NCBI GenBank assembly: GCA_023436515.1
Contig: JAEZIV010000345.1
Span: 1-14,909, forward strand
Source of the DNA: Bacillota bacterium
GTDB lineage: Bacteria > Bacillota > Clostridia > Acetivibrionales > DSM-1351
Reading direction: 5' to 3'
Length of the DNA: 14,909 bases
This document shows positions 1 through 7,789 of this stretch, piece by piece (position 1 is the stretch's first letter; every line of letters starts with the position of its first letter). Both the position numbers and the translations under genes were made by a program. The notes under the pieces are model-generated. The model had not been told where the DNA came from and did not search any database. It saw only the letters and a list, made by a program, of their open reading frames with translations.

Positions 1-18
1 CTGCGCCCCCTGGCGCAG
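1..18. other. GC-rich perfect hairpin at the window edge
   Basis: A 7-bp perfect inverted repeat (CTGCGCC / GGCGCAG) with a 4-nt loop begins at the first base of the window. It lies just before a plus-strand terminator (26-62), so it may be the 3' end of an RNA gene or transcript that starts to the left of the window. I could not identify the RNA. Confidence 0.35.
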
Positions 19-25
19 TGTTATA

Positions 26-62
26 AGAGTAGAGTACAGAAAATGTATTCTACTCTTTTTTT
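26..62 (+). terminator. Rho-independent terminator
   Basis: A 13-bp stem (26-38 with 44-56, one G-T wobble) and a 5-nt loop are followed by a run of seven T on the plus strand (56-62). This would end a transcript that enters from the left edge; the gene it serves is outside the window. Confidence 0.8.
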
Positions 63-150
63 CCTTCAAATACATCCCTGTGGGGAATGCTCTCCCCGGC
101 TTCAATAAATGCAAATAGAATGGACTAAAGAGTACCGTAATCACCCCATG

Positions 151-194
151 AAAAATCTCCTCACAGCTTCACTTTTGCCGAGAGGAGATTTTTT
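151..194. terminator. Bidirectional hairpin terminator
   Basis: A perfect 12-bp inverted repeat (AAAAATCTCCTC at 151-162, GAGGAGATTTTT at 182-193) has A-rich and T-rich outer ends, so it could terminate transcription on either strand. The sequence between it and the first terminator (63-150), and from 195 to 328, holds no ORF or RNA that I recognise. Confidence 0.65.
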
Positions 195-328
195 ATTATA
201 TTCAGGTACTGTCAAGTTAAGCTACTCCGCTAACATTTCGGTCATTGCTATATAGAGCTAATTCGCTGGAGACTTTGCTTTATACTTTTGGCTTATATAA
301 TATTTTGAATTGAGGCTAACAGTTTTTA

Positions 329-865
329 TTAGATTGCGCTAAAATCATTAACGATATTGCTTATAACTGCAGATTTTTCGTTATACTGCTCACTTGAACT
401 AACTAAGTGCTCATAGTCAGCCATTACCTTCTTGTCAATGGTTTCCTACTGTAATAGCAAACGCAGCTGTTTGTTTTTTCCTGCTGACAGCTCTTCAGTA
501 GTAGCAGATATTTCTTCTATATTTCAATTAAGCTCTTCCACCTCAGTATTAATATTTGTAAGCTTGCGACTGACATCTGATGATTCCTAATAACATCCTT
601 GACAACGTTACATATTGATATTTGAATTTATTTAAGAATCTAGCCATTATACCGGTTTTATTAGCATAGTTCAATTACTTCAGTGACACTTCTTTTGTAA
701 AGTCTCCATCCGCGATAACTGACAGATGAGCCGAAGCTATCTTTATAGCCCTGCAAAAGGTTACGTCTATATTCTTTATTATATCCAGTTGAGCATCAGC
801 TTCAAGTACATCCAGCTGATCTCAACTCTGCTGGAAATAACCTTTGCAACCTGATTTGAAACTAG
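329..865 (-). pseudogene. Decayed methyl-accepting chemotaxis protein
   Basis: This stretch has no intact ORF, but its minus-strand translations piece together as a chemotaxis receptor. In reading order the pieces are VAKVISSRVE; then QLDVLEADAQLDIIKNIDVT leading into a HAMP-like VIADGDFTKEVS; then LTNINTEVEELN followed by NIEEISATTEELSAG, typical of the cytoplasmic signalling region; then a C-terminal piece with YEHLVSSSEQYNEKS and ending FSAI. The reading frame is broken by stops at 675-677, 524-526 and 446-448 and double stops at 326-331, and by frameshifts near 815-822 and 577-580. Between SAG and the C-terminal piece most of the signalling hairpin and methylation region is missing, so there is also an internal deletion. 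No N-terminal sensor or membrane segments remain before 865. The gene cannot make a working receptor. MCP ancestry is well supported by the motif order. Confidence 0.75.
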
Positions 866-886
866 CATTAGTGATTGATATATGTT

Positions 887-929
887 TGAAAAGCCGCATA
901 ATAACATTTTCATAAGGTTATTATGCGGC
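887..929 (-). terminator. Terminator at the end of the catabolic operon
   Basis: A perfect 13-bp stem (893-905 with 917-929, GCCGCATAATAAC and its complement) and an 11-nt loop lie about 36 bp after the stop codon of the argininosuccinate-lyase-like gene. On the minus strand it is followed by TTTTC. It marks the end of the long minus-strand operon. Confidence 0.85.
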
Positions 930-964
930 AGGCAGAATTTATATTTAATTTTTATGATACGAAG

Positions 965-2473
965 CTAAGCAACAATATTATCAACTTCCATTTCCAGCTT
1001 TTGAGCAGATACTTTCAATTTTTCTGTGTATTCATTTAGTAACTGCTGATTTCTTTCAAGGGAGTTAATTCTGCTTTCTAGCATTCTTACAGTTTCAATT
1101 GGTGCAGGGCCTCCAGTTATAGTTCGAATACTAACAAAATTAACCGGGTCAAGTGCCTTTTCTATTTCGGCAACTTCCAAATCAATAGCTGTACCCAATA
1201 TCTCTTTTGAAATATCTGCAATAAGCTGAGGAGTGATATCCTGTGCCTTTTGACCATGCTTCACCAAATACTTTACGATTGAACTGGTAATCTTGTGGCT
1301 ATGACGGAAGGATAAACCCTTATCTCTAACCAAAACATCTGCCAGCTCAGTTGCAGTAATAAATCCTTCATGAGCTCTTTCGAACAAAATATCCTTATTT
1401 ACCTGTAAGGTTGTAAAAACAGAGCTTAGCATTTTAAATGCCCTGATTGTATATTTAATTGAGTCGTATAAATGAGGCTGCAATTGCTCCTCTGTATCAA
1501 CAATATCCCCAAATGGAGTATTATGAAGGATGTCAAACACACCCTTTGCCTCCGCAATGGCTTTGCTGATAGCGGGTCTGGTCTGTTCAAGGGAAGAAGG
1601 ATTTCTTTTTTGCGGCATTATACTGCTTACCTGAACATAAGGATCGGACAAATAGAATACATTGAACTCTTTAGTACAAAAATCCAGAGTGTCTTTCATA
1701 AATCTTGATAAACTGGTGTTCATAATCATAAGCACTGAAGCACATTCCGTAAGATAATCACAACCTGCTATACCATCATAAGAATTTTCCACCAGGCTAC
1801 TAAATCCTAATAATTCAGCAGTCCTCTCCCGATTTATTGGGAAACCTGTAGTAGTAATTGCTGCAGCCCCTAATGGACTATGATTAATTGTATTAAACAA
1901 ATGTACAAGCCTTTCAAAATCTCTTTCCAAAGAATCCTGATATGCAAGTACATAGTGAGCTAATGTAGTTGGCTGTGCCGGTTGAGTATGAGTATAGGCA
2001 GGCATAATTGTATCTATATTATCTTTTGCTAAGGAAAGCAGGACTTCTCTAAACGTATTTAACCCTTGCATAACTTCAAGAACCTTTTCTCTGAGTACCA
2101 TTCGGAACTCACATATATCTATGTCATTCCTGCTCCTTGCTATATGCAGTCTTCCTGCTGTATCCTTACCAATTAAATTCTCAAGTTCATGTTCTATCAT
2201 AAAGAACATGTCCTCATAGGCAGGATCATATTGCCTATCGCTCATGTCCATTAAATCAATTTTTTTCAGTCCTGACAAAATCTCCTTTGCCTCATCAAGG
2301 GTAATTATTTTTTGCTCATATAGCATTACGGCATGAGCCTTGCTGATTTTAATGAAAGACTTTGCATAATAGTTTTTTTGTATATCAAATATCGGAGCCA
2401 GGACACAGTCCTGAAAAGTTTTTCCCGGAAAATGTATACCGTCAATTTGCTCAACATATTCTCTTGTGTACAT
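965..2473 (-). CDS. Argininosuccinate lyase-like enzyme (fumarase/aspartase superfamily)
   Basis: The 502-residue product belongs to the superfamily that splits C-N or C-O bonds by beta-elimination and commonly releases fumarate. Visible motifs are LHIARSRND (residues 109-117), YTHTQPAQP (160-168) with the His at 162, and the mobile signature loop SSIMPQKRNP (283-292) with the expected catalytic Ser, Lys289 and Asn291. It departs from true argininosuccinate lyase: the Gly before SS is Val, KKNPD is RNPS (the Asp after Pro is Ser), and LHTGRSRND has Ala for Gly. It is also about 40 residues longer than usual ArgH. No argG or other arginine gene is nearby; instead it is the last gene of a sugar-uptake operon, so I infer a catabolic lyase acting on a succinyl- or aspartyl-type conjugate rather than arginine synthesis. 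AAGGAGG sits 6 nt before the ATG and overlaps the stop of the ROK gene, implying coupled translation. The family is secure; the substrate is unknown. Confidence 0.85.
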   Translation of the reverse strand: MYTREYVEQIDGIHFPGKTFQDCVLAPIFDIQKNYYAKSFIKISKAHAVMLYEQKIITLDEAKEILSGLKKIDLMDMSDRQYDPAYEDMFFMIEHELENLIGKDTAGRLHIARSRNDIDICEFRMVLREKVLEVMQGLNTFREVLLSLAKDNIDTIMPAYTHTQPAQPTTLAHYVLAYQDSLERDFERLVHLFNTINHSPLGAAAITTTGFPINRERTAELLGFSSLVENSYDGIAGCDYLTECASVLMIMNTSLSRFMKDTLDFCTKEFNVFYLSDPYVQVSSIMPQKRNPSSLEQTRPAISKAIAEAKGVFDILHNTPFGDIVDTEEQLQPHLYDSIKYTIRAFKMLSSVFTTLQVNKDILFERAHEGFITATELADVLVRDKGLSFRHSHKITSSIVKYLVKHGQKAQDITPQLIADISKEILGTAIDLEVAEIEKALDPVNFVSIRTITGGPAPIETVRMLESRINSLERNQQLLNEYTEKLKVSAQKLEMEVDNIVA

Positions 2474-2484
2474 CGAATTCCTCC

Positions 2485-3627
2485 TTAATAAAAGCTGATT
2501 CCGTATTTATTGGCTAACACTGAGCCCACACACCCCATGACACCGGCATTTTCCTCGAGTTCAGAGATAACTATCTCTGTTTTAACAGGAGTGAGCCTGG
2601 ATACCTCTTTCCTGATTGATAACAGTAATCCCAACCCGGCCTTTGAAACACCACCACCAATAATGACCGCTTGCGGACTGAGAACACTGACTATATTTGC
2701 AATTCCCATACTTAGATATTTAGTCATCTCATCAACTGCTTCAATACACTCTATATCGTTGCGTGAGGCTCTTTCAAAAACCTCCTTGCAGCTTATTCCC
2801 ATTTTTCTTTCAATAGCGCTTCCGGAGGCAACACATTCAAAATACCCATATGCATCAGGGGTATATCTCTCGGTCTCCAGTGCTTCCTTAGACAGCACAA
2901 GGTATCCAATTTCTCCAGCGGTATAATTGTGACCCCTGTAGATTTTGTTATCCATAATGATTCCACTTCCAATACCATCTCCGATAGATATAAATACAAA
3001 GTTGCTGTATTCCTTACCAACTCCGAGCCATTTCTCTCCGAAAACAGCCATATTAACGTCATTATCTATAAAAACATCCAAACCGAACTCTTTTTTAAGC
3101 ACATCACGGATAGGATAGTCTACCCATTTAAGTTTTGGAACAAATCTAGCTATGCCATTTTCAATGTCAGTGGTACCAGGAATACCTACTCCAACTCCTA
3201 TTAGCTTATCTTCAACATTAAGTTGTGCTGCCATTTCCTTTACAATTTTTATGATTTGGTTTAAGTAGTCGCAGTCCTCACAGCTATTTTTCTCAATTAT
3301 TTCTTTTAATAAAATCCTTCCGGATAAATCAGATATTACACAGATGCTCTTTGTCGCACCTATATCAATACCGGCAATATATCCTGCAGACGGGTTAAAC
3401 ACCAGTTCTATCGGTTTTCTTCCGCCAAGTTTTGTTGAGAGACCTTCTCCCTTCTCTCTAATAATATTCTCACCAAGCAATTCTTCGACTATAGATGAGA
3501 CAGTTGACTTACTCAAATTTGTTCGAGTTGAAAGCATTGCTCTGGATATTGACTTCTCTTTAACAATCAGCGAAAGAACTGTATTTCTATTCATAACCTT
3601 TATATATTCTGGCGTTCCCTTTATCAT
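2485..3627 (-). CDS. ROK-family transcriptional repressor (NagC/XylR type)
   Basis: The product (380 residues from the ATG) has an N-terminal winged helix-turn-helix (about 12-65, with RAMLSTRTNLSKSTVSSIVE as the recognition region) followed by a ROK sugar-sensing domain. The phosphate-binding GIDIGATKS (86-94), IDNDVN (187-192) and VIIGGGVSKAG motifs are present. The usual zinc motif (GEIGH, then CxCGxxGCxE) is absent: it reads GEIGY, and YGYFECVAS replaces the cysteine cluster while keeping the Glu and AS. The ROK kinase at 9381-10280 carries the same replacement. I chose the ATG at 3627 because AAGGAG lies 9-10 nt upstream; a TTG at 3633 is only about 3 nt from it. The gene lies within the operon, just before the lyase gene, so it is the likely local repressor, relieved by the sugar ligand. 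It may bind the XylR-like site at 9367-9391. Confidence 0.88.
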   Translation of the reverse strand: MIKGTPEYIKVMNRNTVLSLIVKEKSISRAMLSTRTNLSKSTVSSIVEELLGENIIREKGEGLSTKLGGRKPIELVFNPSAGYIAGIDIGATKSICVISDLSGRILLKEIIEKNSCEDCDYLNQIIKIVKEMAAQLNVEDKLIGVGVGIPGTTDIENGIARFVPKLKWVDYPIRDVLKKEFGLDVFIDNDVNMAVFGEKWLGVGKEYSNFVFISIGDGIGSGIIMDNKIYRGHNYTAGEIGYLVLSKEALETERYTPDAYGYFECVASGSAIERKMGISCKEVFERASRNDIECIEAVDEMTKYLSMGIANIVSVLSPQAVIIGGGVSKAGLGLLLSIRKEVSRLTPVKTEIVISELEENAGVMGCVGSVLANKYGISFY

Positions 3628-3660
3628 TCTCAAACACTCCTTTTCAATGAATACGCCTAC

Positions 3661-3684
3661 ATTTTATAACAACTATTATAAAAT
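3661..3684. other. AT-rich intergenic hairpin
   Basis: A perfect 9-bp inverted repeat (ATTTTATAA / TTATAAAAT, 6-nt loop) fills the short gap between the desulfidase-like gene and the ROK repressor gene. There is no T-run after it in the direction of transcription, so it is a weak attenuator or processing stem at best. Confidence 0.35.
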
Positions 3685-3686
3685 TT

Positions 3687-4946
3687 CTACTTTTTCTGTG
3701 TGCTGAGAATCTCTAACATTATACTATCCGCTTCCTTCATTCCTAAATTATTTATGAGCCCGATATTTTTTATGTTGTCATCTATGTTATCAGTAATAAT
3801 ACCACTGCCCGTTCGTATCCCGGTTTTATTTACAGCCATACCCCCACTTTTCACTGCACATTCTGCAGCAAAGCTAACCTTGAAAGCGCAGCTTTCCTTT
3901 GCACCATCGCAAAGCATGCCCCCAATACTTCCAATAACAGTATTTATTGCATTTTCAGCTTCCTCAATACCTCCACCAAGCAAATACGCTGTTGCAGCTG
4001 CCGTCCCGGCCGCTCCGGCAACAGCTGTTCCGCACATTACCGTAAGGCGGTTCATCTGACTTTTCACATAGATTGCTGTTAATACCGATAAAAATATTGC
4101 ATTTATTCTTTCTTGTTGTGTCTTTTTTAACGCATCGCACACTGCTGAAACTGCCAGCATACTCAAGATTCCAAGATTTCCGCTTCCGGCCACACTGGCT
4201 ATGGGACACCTCTCACCTGACATTCTCATCTTTGAAGCATTTAATACATATATCCTAGCCATATTTGCCAAATCATTTATTGGAATAGAGTCTAACTGTG
4301 ATAATTGACTAAGATAAAGCCTTGTATCTTTATCTAGCGCCTGTATTGCTGCCCGCTTATTAGTTTCTTCGTATTCCAATATGCTTTTATCATCAATATG
4401 ACGACTAATTGCGTTAATGTAAAGACTTTTAAAGTTCCAACCCTTATATGAATATTTATCTATTATTTTTTTTGGTTCGCAATGATATAAAATCTCATTG
4501 TTCTTTTCAACATGATATATCCAATCATAGTCCTCCTTTATTATAACAGTCACGCTGGATATATCACTATTGCAGGTAACACTTATATATAGTGGTTCAT
4601 CTATATCCGAATATGCCACTTTTACAGGGATGGTATCCAAATAATTACACACTTCATTTTGCATATCAGAGGTAATCGCACTTAGTACAGCTAGCTTCAA
4701 TTCTGGCTTCTTAATAATAGCACCGAGAATAGCAGCATATTCAATGCCAAATTTCTTTATAACCGGAATACCAACATACACAGCATTTTTATAAATATTT
4801 TTACTGAGAATCACACTAATACTATTTAAACTCCCATCAAGAAGAGCTGCTGCCTGAGAAGCTGCAAACGCTATAGCACCGGGATCAGTACATCCCATTG
4901 TCATCTTTATTTCGTTATCTAAAATACTGCGTATATTATCATCCAT
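3687..4946 (-). CDS. L-cysteine desulfidase / serine dehydratase alpha-like Fe-S enzyme (CyuA/YhaM family)
   Basis: The product (419 residues) matches the family once called UPF0597, whose studied members use a [4Fe-4S] cluster to split L-cysteine into pyruvate, ammonia and sulfide. Family motifs are GCTDPGAIA near the N-terminus (usual form GCTEPxAxA), AGSGNLG, CGTAVAGAAGTAAAT, and GGMLCDGAKESCAFKV. The cysteines expected to hold the cluster are all present, at residues 19, 305, 346 and 353 counted from the ATG. I chose the ATG at 4946 because GGGGTGAT sits 4-8 nt upstream; a GTG at 4955 would overlap the amidohydrolase stop codon as GTGA and cannot be excluded. Its place in a sugar ABC operon is unusual and suggests that an amino-acid moiety (cysteine or serine type) is part of the imported compound. 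Family assignment is firm; the substrate here is inferred. Confidence 0.85.
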   Translation of the reverse strand: MDDNIRSILDNEIKMTMGCTDPGAIAFAASQAAALLDGSLNSISVILSKNIYKNAVYVGIPVIKKFGIEYAAILGAIIKKPELKLAVLSAITSDMQNEVCNYLDTIPVKVAYSDIDEPLYISVTCNSDISSVTVIIKEDYDWIYHVEKNNEILYHCEPKKIIDKYSYKGWNFKSLYINAISRHIDDKSILEYEETNKRAAIQALDKDTRLYLSQLSQLDSIPINDLANMARIYVLNASKMRMSGERCPIASVAGSGNLGILSMLAVSAVCDALKKTQQERINAIFLSVLTAIYVKSQMNRLTVMCGTAVAGAAGTAAATAYLLGGGIEEAENAINTVIGSIGGMLCDGAKESCAFKVSFAAECAVKSGGMAVNKTGIRTGSGIITDNIDDNIKNIGLINNLGMKEADSIMLEILSTQKK

Positions 4947-4951
4947 TTCTA

Positions 4952-5884
4952 TCACCCCAGCTTTAGCAACTTAGCAATGTTATCTCTAAATATCAGCTTT
5001 AACTCATCCTGCTTCATACCTAATTCAATGCAATCCTTTCGCTGTTCATCGTAATACTGCCTGACAAAACCTCTCGGAAACCATTCTGAATCAGTCCCAA
5101 AAATTATTCTTTCAGGACCTATTGTTTCGTAATATTTCCTGAAAAGCTCCTTTATAGTGAGAGGATATGGCATCCAGCGGACCCACTGATTACTTCCGGA
5201 GGTATCGACATATATATTGGGGCAGACCCATGCCAGCTGCAGTAGCTCCTGAGGATGGCCGCATCCGAAATGAGGTATAATAAACGCTATATCAGGATGC
5301 GCTCTTGCTACATCATGTATCACCATGGGATTTATATTAACATGTGAGGCAAGTCCACCAGCGGCTCCCAATATCCCAAAGTGTATCAATACGGGAAGCT
5401 GATGCTTTTCGGCTACTTTCCATAATGGTTCAAGAGAAGCATCACTTATCTTCCCGGGCAAATCGGGCGCGATGATTTTATAGCCCTTTAATCCCTGCTC
5501 AGCTATTGCAAATTCCAGTTTTTCAGCCGCGTCCCTATCAAAAGGACTATGGTGTGCATATCCAATAAAATGCTCGGGATTGTCCTGAATTATTTTACTT
5601 AGAATTTCATTGTTGCCACCCGTTACAAAAACCAGCTTATCAATATTATGCTTCTTTATTTCTTCCAGCCAACGAGCTGTTGTTATTTTTACATCATTAT
5701 CTGTAGGCTCCCTCTTCGGGAACCCCCATGCTCGTGCCCATTTTTCACTTTGATATTGGTTTTTAGATTGAAGCTTTAACCATTTTTCTTTACCATATTC
5801 ATCTATATAACGTTTTTGAACATTTACAATATCATATCCTTTTACATCAAAGTGAACATGAGAATCAATCAATTTAAATTCCAA
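4952..5884 (-). CDS. Amidohydrolase family 2 (TIM-barrel metal-dependent hydrolase)
   Basis: The product (310 residues from the TTG) has the metal-binding pattern of the amidohydrolase-related family (PF04909 type): DSHVHFD near the N-terminus (HxH), LIHFG (about 166-170), a third His in IIPHFGCGHPQE (about 205), and the closing Asp in IIFGTDSEWFPRG (about 265). Members hydrolyse or decarboxylate small ring- or amide-containing compounds; this set of residues does not say which. No signal peptide is seen, so it acts in the cytoplasm. The start is a judgement: TAAGAAGGTGAT at about 5889-5900 matches the full anti-Shine-Dalgarno complement in 11 of 12 positions and gives 8 nt spacing to the TTG at 5884, while the in-frame GTG at 5893 lies inside it. 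It follows the second permease almost without a gap, so it probably acts on the imported compound. Confidence 0.82.
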   Translation of the reverse strand: MEFKLIDSHVHFDVKGYDIVNVQKRYIDEYGKEKWLKLQSKNQYQSEKWARAWGFPKREPTDNDVKITTARWLEEIKKHNIDKLVFVTGGNNEILSKIIQDNPEHFIGYAHHSPFDRDAAEKLEFAIAEQGLKGYKIIAPDLPGKISDASLEPLWKVAEKHQLPVLIHFGILGAAGGLASHVNINPMVIHDVARAHPDIAFIIPHFGCGHPQELLQLAWVCPNIYVDTSGSNQWVRWMPYPLTIKELFRKYYETIGPERIIFGTDSEWFPRGFVRQYYDEQRKDCIELGMKQDELKLIFRDNIAKLLKLG

Positions 5885-5897
5885 TCCTATCACCTTC

Positions 5898-6710
5898 TTA
5901 AGCTTTTAGTCCTGTCATGTGTATGCCTTCAATTATTTGCTTCTGGAAGAAGAAGAATACTATTAATACAGGTATTGTTGCTAAGCTGGCTGCAGCCATA
6001 ACAAGATCCCATTGATTATATGACTCTCCTGAGAACAGTGCTAAACCAACCGGTAGGGTGTAAATGTTCGGCTGATCAACAGCAATTACTGGCCATAGGA
6101 ATGCATTCCAGTTTCCCAAGAATGTGAATATTCCCAATGCTGACATTGCAGGCTTTACCATTGGTACAGCAGCTTTTAAAAAGATACCAAACTCAGAGAG
6201 ACCATCTATTCTACCTGCTTCGAGTACATCATCAGGAACACCCATGAAGAACTGTCTCATCATAAATATACCAAAGGCGGAGGTTAGTCCTGGGAAAAGC
6301 AGAGACCAGTAACTATTTAACCAACCAAAGCTGGTACTCATCATGTACCATGGAATAATTAACATTTCTGTAGGAATCATCAGCGTTGATAAAATCAGTA
6401 TAAATAAAGGTGTTTTCGCTTTAAATGGCAATTTTGCAAATGTATAACCCACAAGAGTATCAAAACAGAGAACCGAGACTGTGGTAATTCCAGCTACAAC
6501 AAGGCTATTTTTAAACCATAACAAGAAATTTGAGTTTTCAATTACTCTGACATAATTATTGAAGGTTACCGATTTAGGTATTATTGATGGACTATATATA
6601 TCTACTCCTGTTTTTAGGGAGGTGGATATCATCCATAAGAATGGAAATATCATTATAAAACCGATTATAGTAAGAAATATATAAGAAAACGCTTTGTAAT
6701 ATCTACGCAT
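5898..6710 (-). CDS. ABC transporter permease, MalG/UgpE type (CUT1 family)
   Basis: The 270-residue product is an inner-membrane permease subunit with about six transmembrane helices, starting at residues 8-30 (IFLTIIGFIMIFPFLWMIST). The cytoplasmic EAA loop that docks on the ATPase reads EAGRIDGLSEFGIF followed by KAAVPMVKP (about 162-185). The FPFLWMISTSLKT and LPVGLALF segments are typical of the second permease of carbohydrate uptake (CUT1) systems. It works as a heterodimer with the product of 6741-7646 and receives substrate from the lipoprotein encoded at 7790-9139. AGGAGG lies 6 nt before the ATG. The amidohydrolase gene follows directly and its ribosome-binding site begins at this gene's stop codon. 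No ATPase gene is in the operon. Confidence 0.92.
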   Translation of the reverse strand: MRRYYKAFSYIFLTIIGFIMIFPFLWMISTSLKTGVDIYSPSIIPKSVTFNNYVRVIENSNFLLWFKNSLVVAGITTVSVLCFDTLVGYTFAKLPFKAKTPLFILILSTLMIPTEMLIIPWYMMSTSFGWLNSYWSLLFPGLTSAFGIFMMRQFFMGVPDDVLEAGRIDGLSEFGIFLKAAVPMVKPAMSALGIFTFLGNWNAFLWPVIAVDQPNIYTLPVGLALFSGESYNQWDLVMAAASLATIPVLIVFFFFQKQIIEGIHMTGLKA

Positions 6711-6740
6711 CTTGCTCCTCCTTTTGTTAGTAATGTTGAA

Positions 6741-7646
6741 TTAATAATCATATTTTCTATCCAAAACTTTCATTTGGAATAGCGATATGCATAGTATTAT
6801 AAGGAACAGAACTACTGTTGCAGCACTGGCATAGCCCATTTTGTAATTTACAAAGGCAAGTTGGTAAATATAGAGTACAACACTTACAGTAGAGTTTAGT
6901 GGACCTCCTGCAATGCCTTGTCCACCGGATGTGATATTAAATACCTGTGTGAACACTTGTAACGTTTGAATTGAAGCCATAACCGTCAGATAGACTATAG
7001 TTGGATTTAGCATTGGAATTGTTATATTCTTAAACCTTTGCCACGGTGAAGCTCCATCTATTTTTGCAGCCTCATAATATGTCTGCGGTATTTGCTTAAT
7101 CCCTGCCAGGAATATAATTGTGTAGAACCCTAACGCCTGCCAAATAACATTCGAAATAACAACGAATATAGCCTGAGAGGTGCTATCCAGGAAAGGCTGT
7201 TTAGCAAATCCAAAAAAGCTAATAATATTGTTTACCACGCCACCCTGTTTCATAAACATCCATCTCCATACCCATGATACGGCAACAACGGATGTTACAT
7301 ACGGGATAAAAACTACCATTCTATATATTGAAGCACCTTTATTTATTCCATTAAGTAAGAGTGCTATACCTAGACTGAGAGCAAGTCCTATAGGTACTGC
7401 AAACAATATATATTTTCCTGTATTAATCAATGATGCACCAAAAACTTTATCCTGAAATAATTCTATAAAATTATCTAAAAAAACAAATGGCCTCTCCTTT
7501 GATAGCAAATCCCATTCGTGTAAACTAACATTGAATGCATATAATGTAGGTAATATTCTTATGCATATGAAGAACAATATGGGTACTGAGATGAATATAT
7601 AAGCCCACATAGATTGCCTTCCTTTAATTGATAGCTTCAGCTTCAT
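6741..7646 (-). CDS. ABC transporter permease, MalF/UgpA type (CUT1 family)
   Basis: The 301-residue product has about six transmembrane helices (first at roughly 13-36) and the periplasm-facing loop after helix 1 that is usual for the first permease of sugar uptake systems. The EAA loop is YYEAAKIDGASPWQRF followed by ITIPMLNPT (about 190-216), very close to the family consensus. FIPYVTSVVAVSWVWRWMF is also characteristic. It pairs with the MalG-type permease encoded 30 bp further on. The ribosome-binding site is GGGAGGG about 4 nt before the ATG. The gene is separated from the binding-protein gene by 143 bp that contain a strong non-terminator hairpin, so the permeases are probably made in smaller amounts than the binding protein. 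Confidence 0.92.
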   Translation of the reverse strand: MKLKLSIKGRQSMWAYIFISVPILFFICIRILPTLYAFNVSLHEWDLLSKERPFVFLDNFIELFQDKVFGASLINTGKYILFAVPIGLALSLGIALLLNGINKGASIYRMVVFIPYVTSVVAVSWVWRWMFMKQGGVVNNIISFFGFAKQPFLDSTSQAIFVVISNVIWQALGFYTIIFLAGIKQIPQTYYEAAKIDGASPWQRFKNITIPMLNPTIVYLTVMASIQTLQVFTQVFNITSGGQGIAGGPLNSTVSVVLYIYQLAFVNYKMGYASAATVVLFLIILCISLFQMKVLDRKYDY

Positions 7647-7697
7647 AGAGCCCTCCCTTTTTTACTTAATGCTAAAGGTTTAATACTATTAATTGTT

Positions 7698-7742
7698 TTC
7701 TTACTCGATGTGTCGACATCTAAGCGACACATCGAGTAAGAA
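7698..7742. repeat. Perfect long inverted repeat between binding-protein and permease genes
   Basis: An 18-bp perfect inverted repeat (7698-7715 and 7725-7742) with a 9-nt spacer lies between the stop codon of the binding-protein gene and the start of the permease gene. On the minus strand it is followed by AAAACAA, not by T, so it does not look like a terminator. The likely role is an RNA stem that blocks 3' exonucleases and keeps the binding-protein mRNA more abundant than the permease mRNA, as known for other binding-protein operons. A DNA-binding site is the alternative. Confidence 0.7.
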
Positions 7743-7789
7743 TATGGATATGATAATACGAAGAACAATCCTATAAAGAAATTAATTAA

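Noticed and set aside
195..328. Possible insertion-sequence end, because the sequence near 205-220 resembles a transposon terminus
   Set aside because: No matching inverted copy, no target duplication and no transposase fragment can be seen in the window.
2510..4258. Several open frames on the plus strand opposite the ROK and desulfidase genes
   Set aside because: They lack ribosome-binding sites and protein-like composition and lie opposite genes with clear family motifs.
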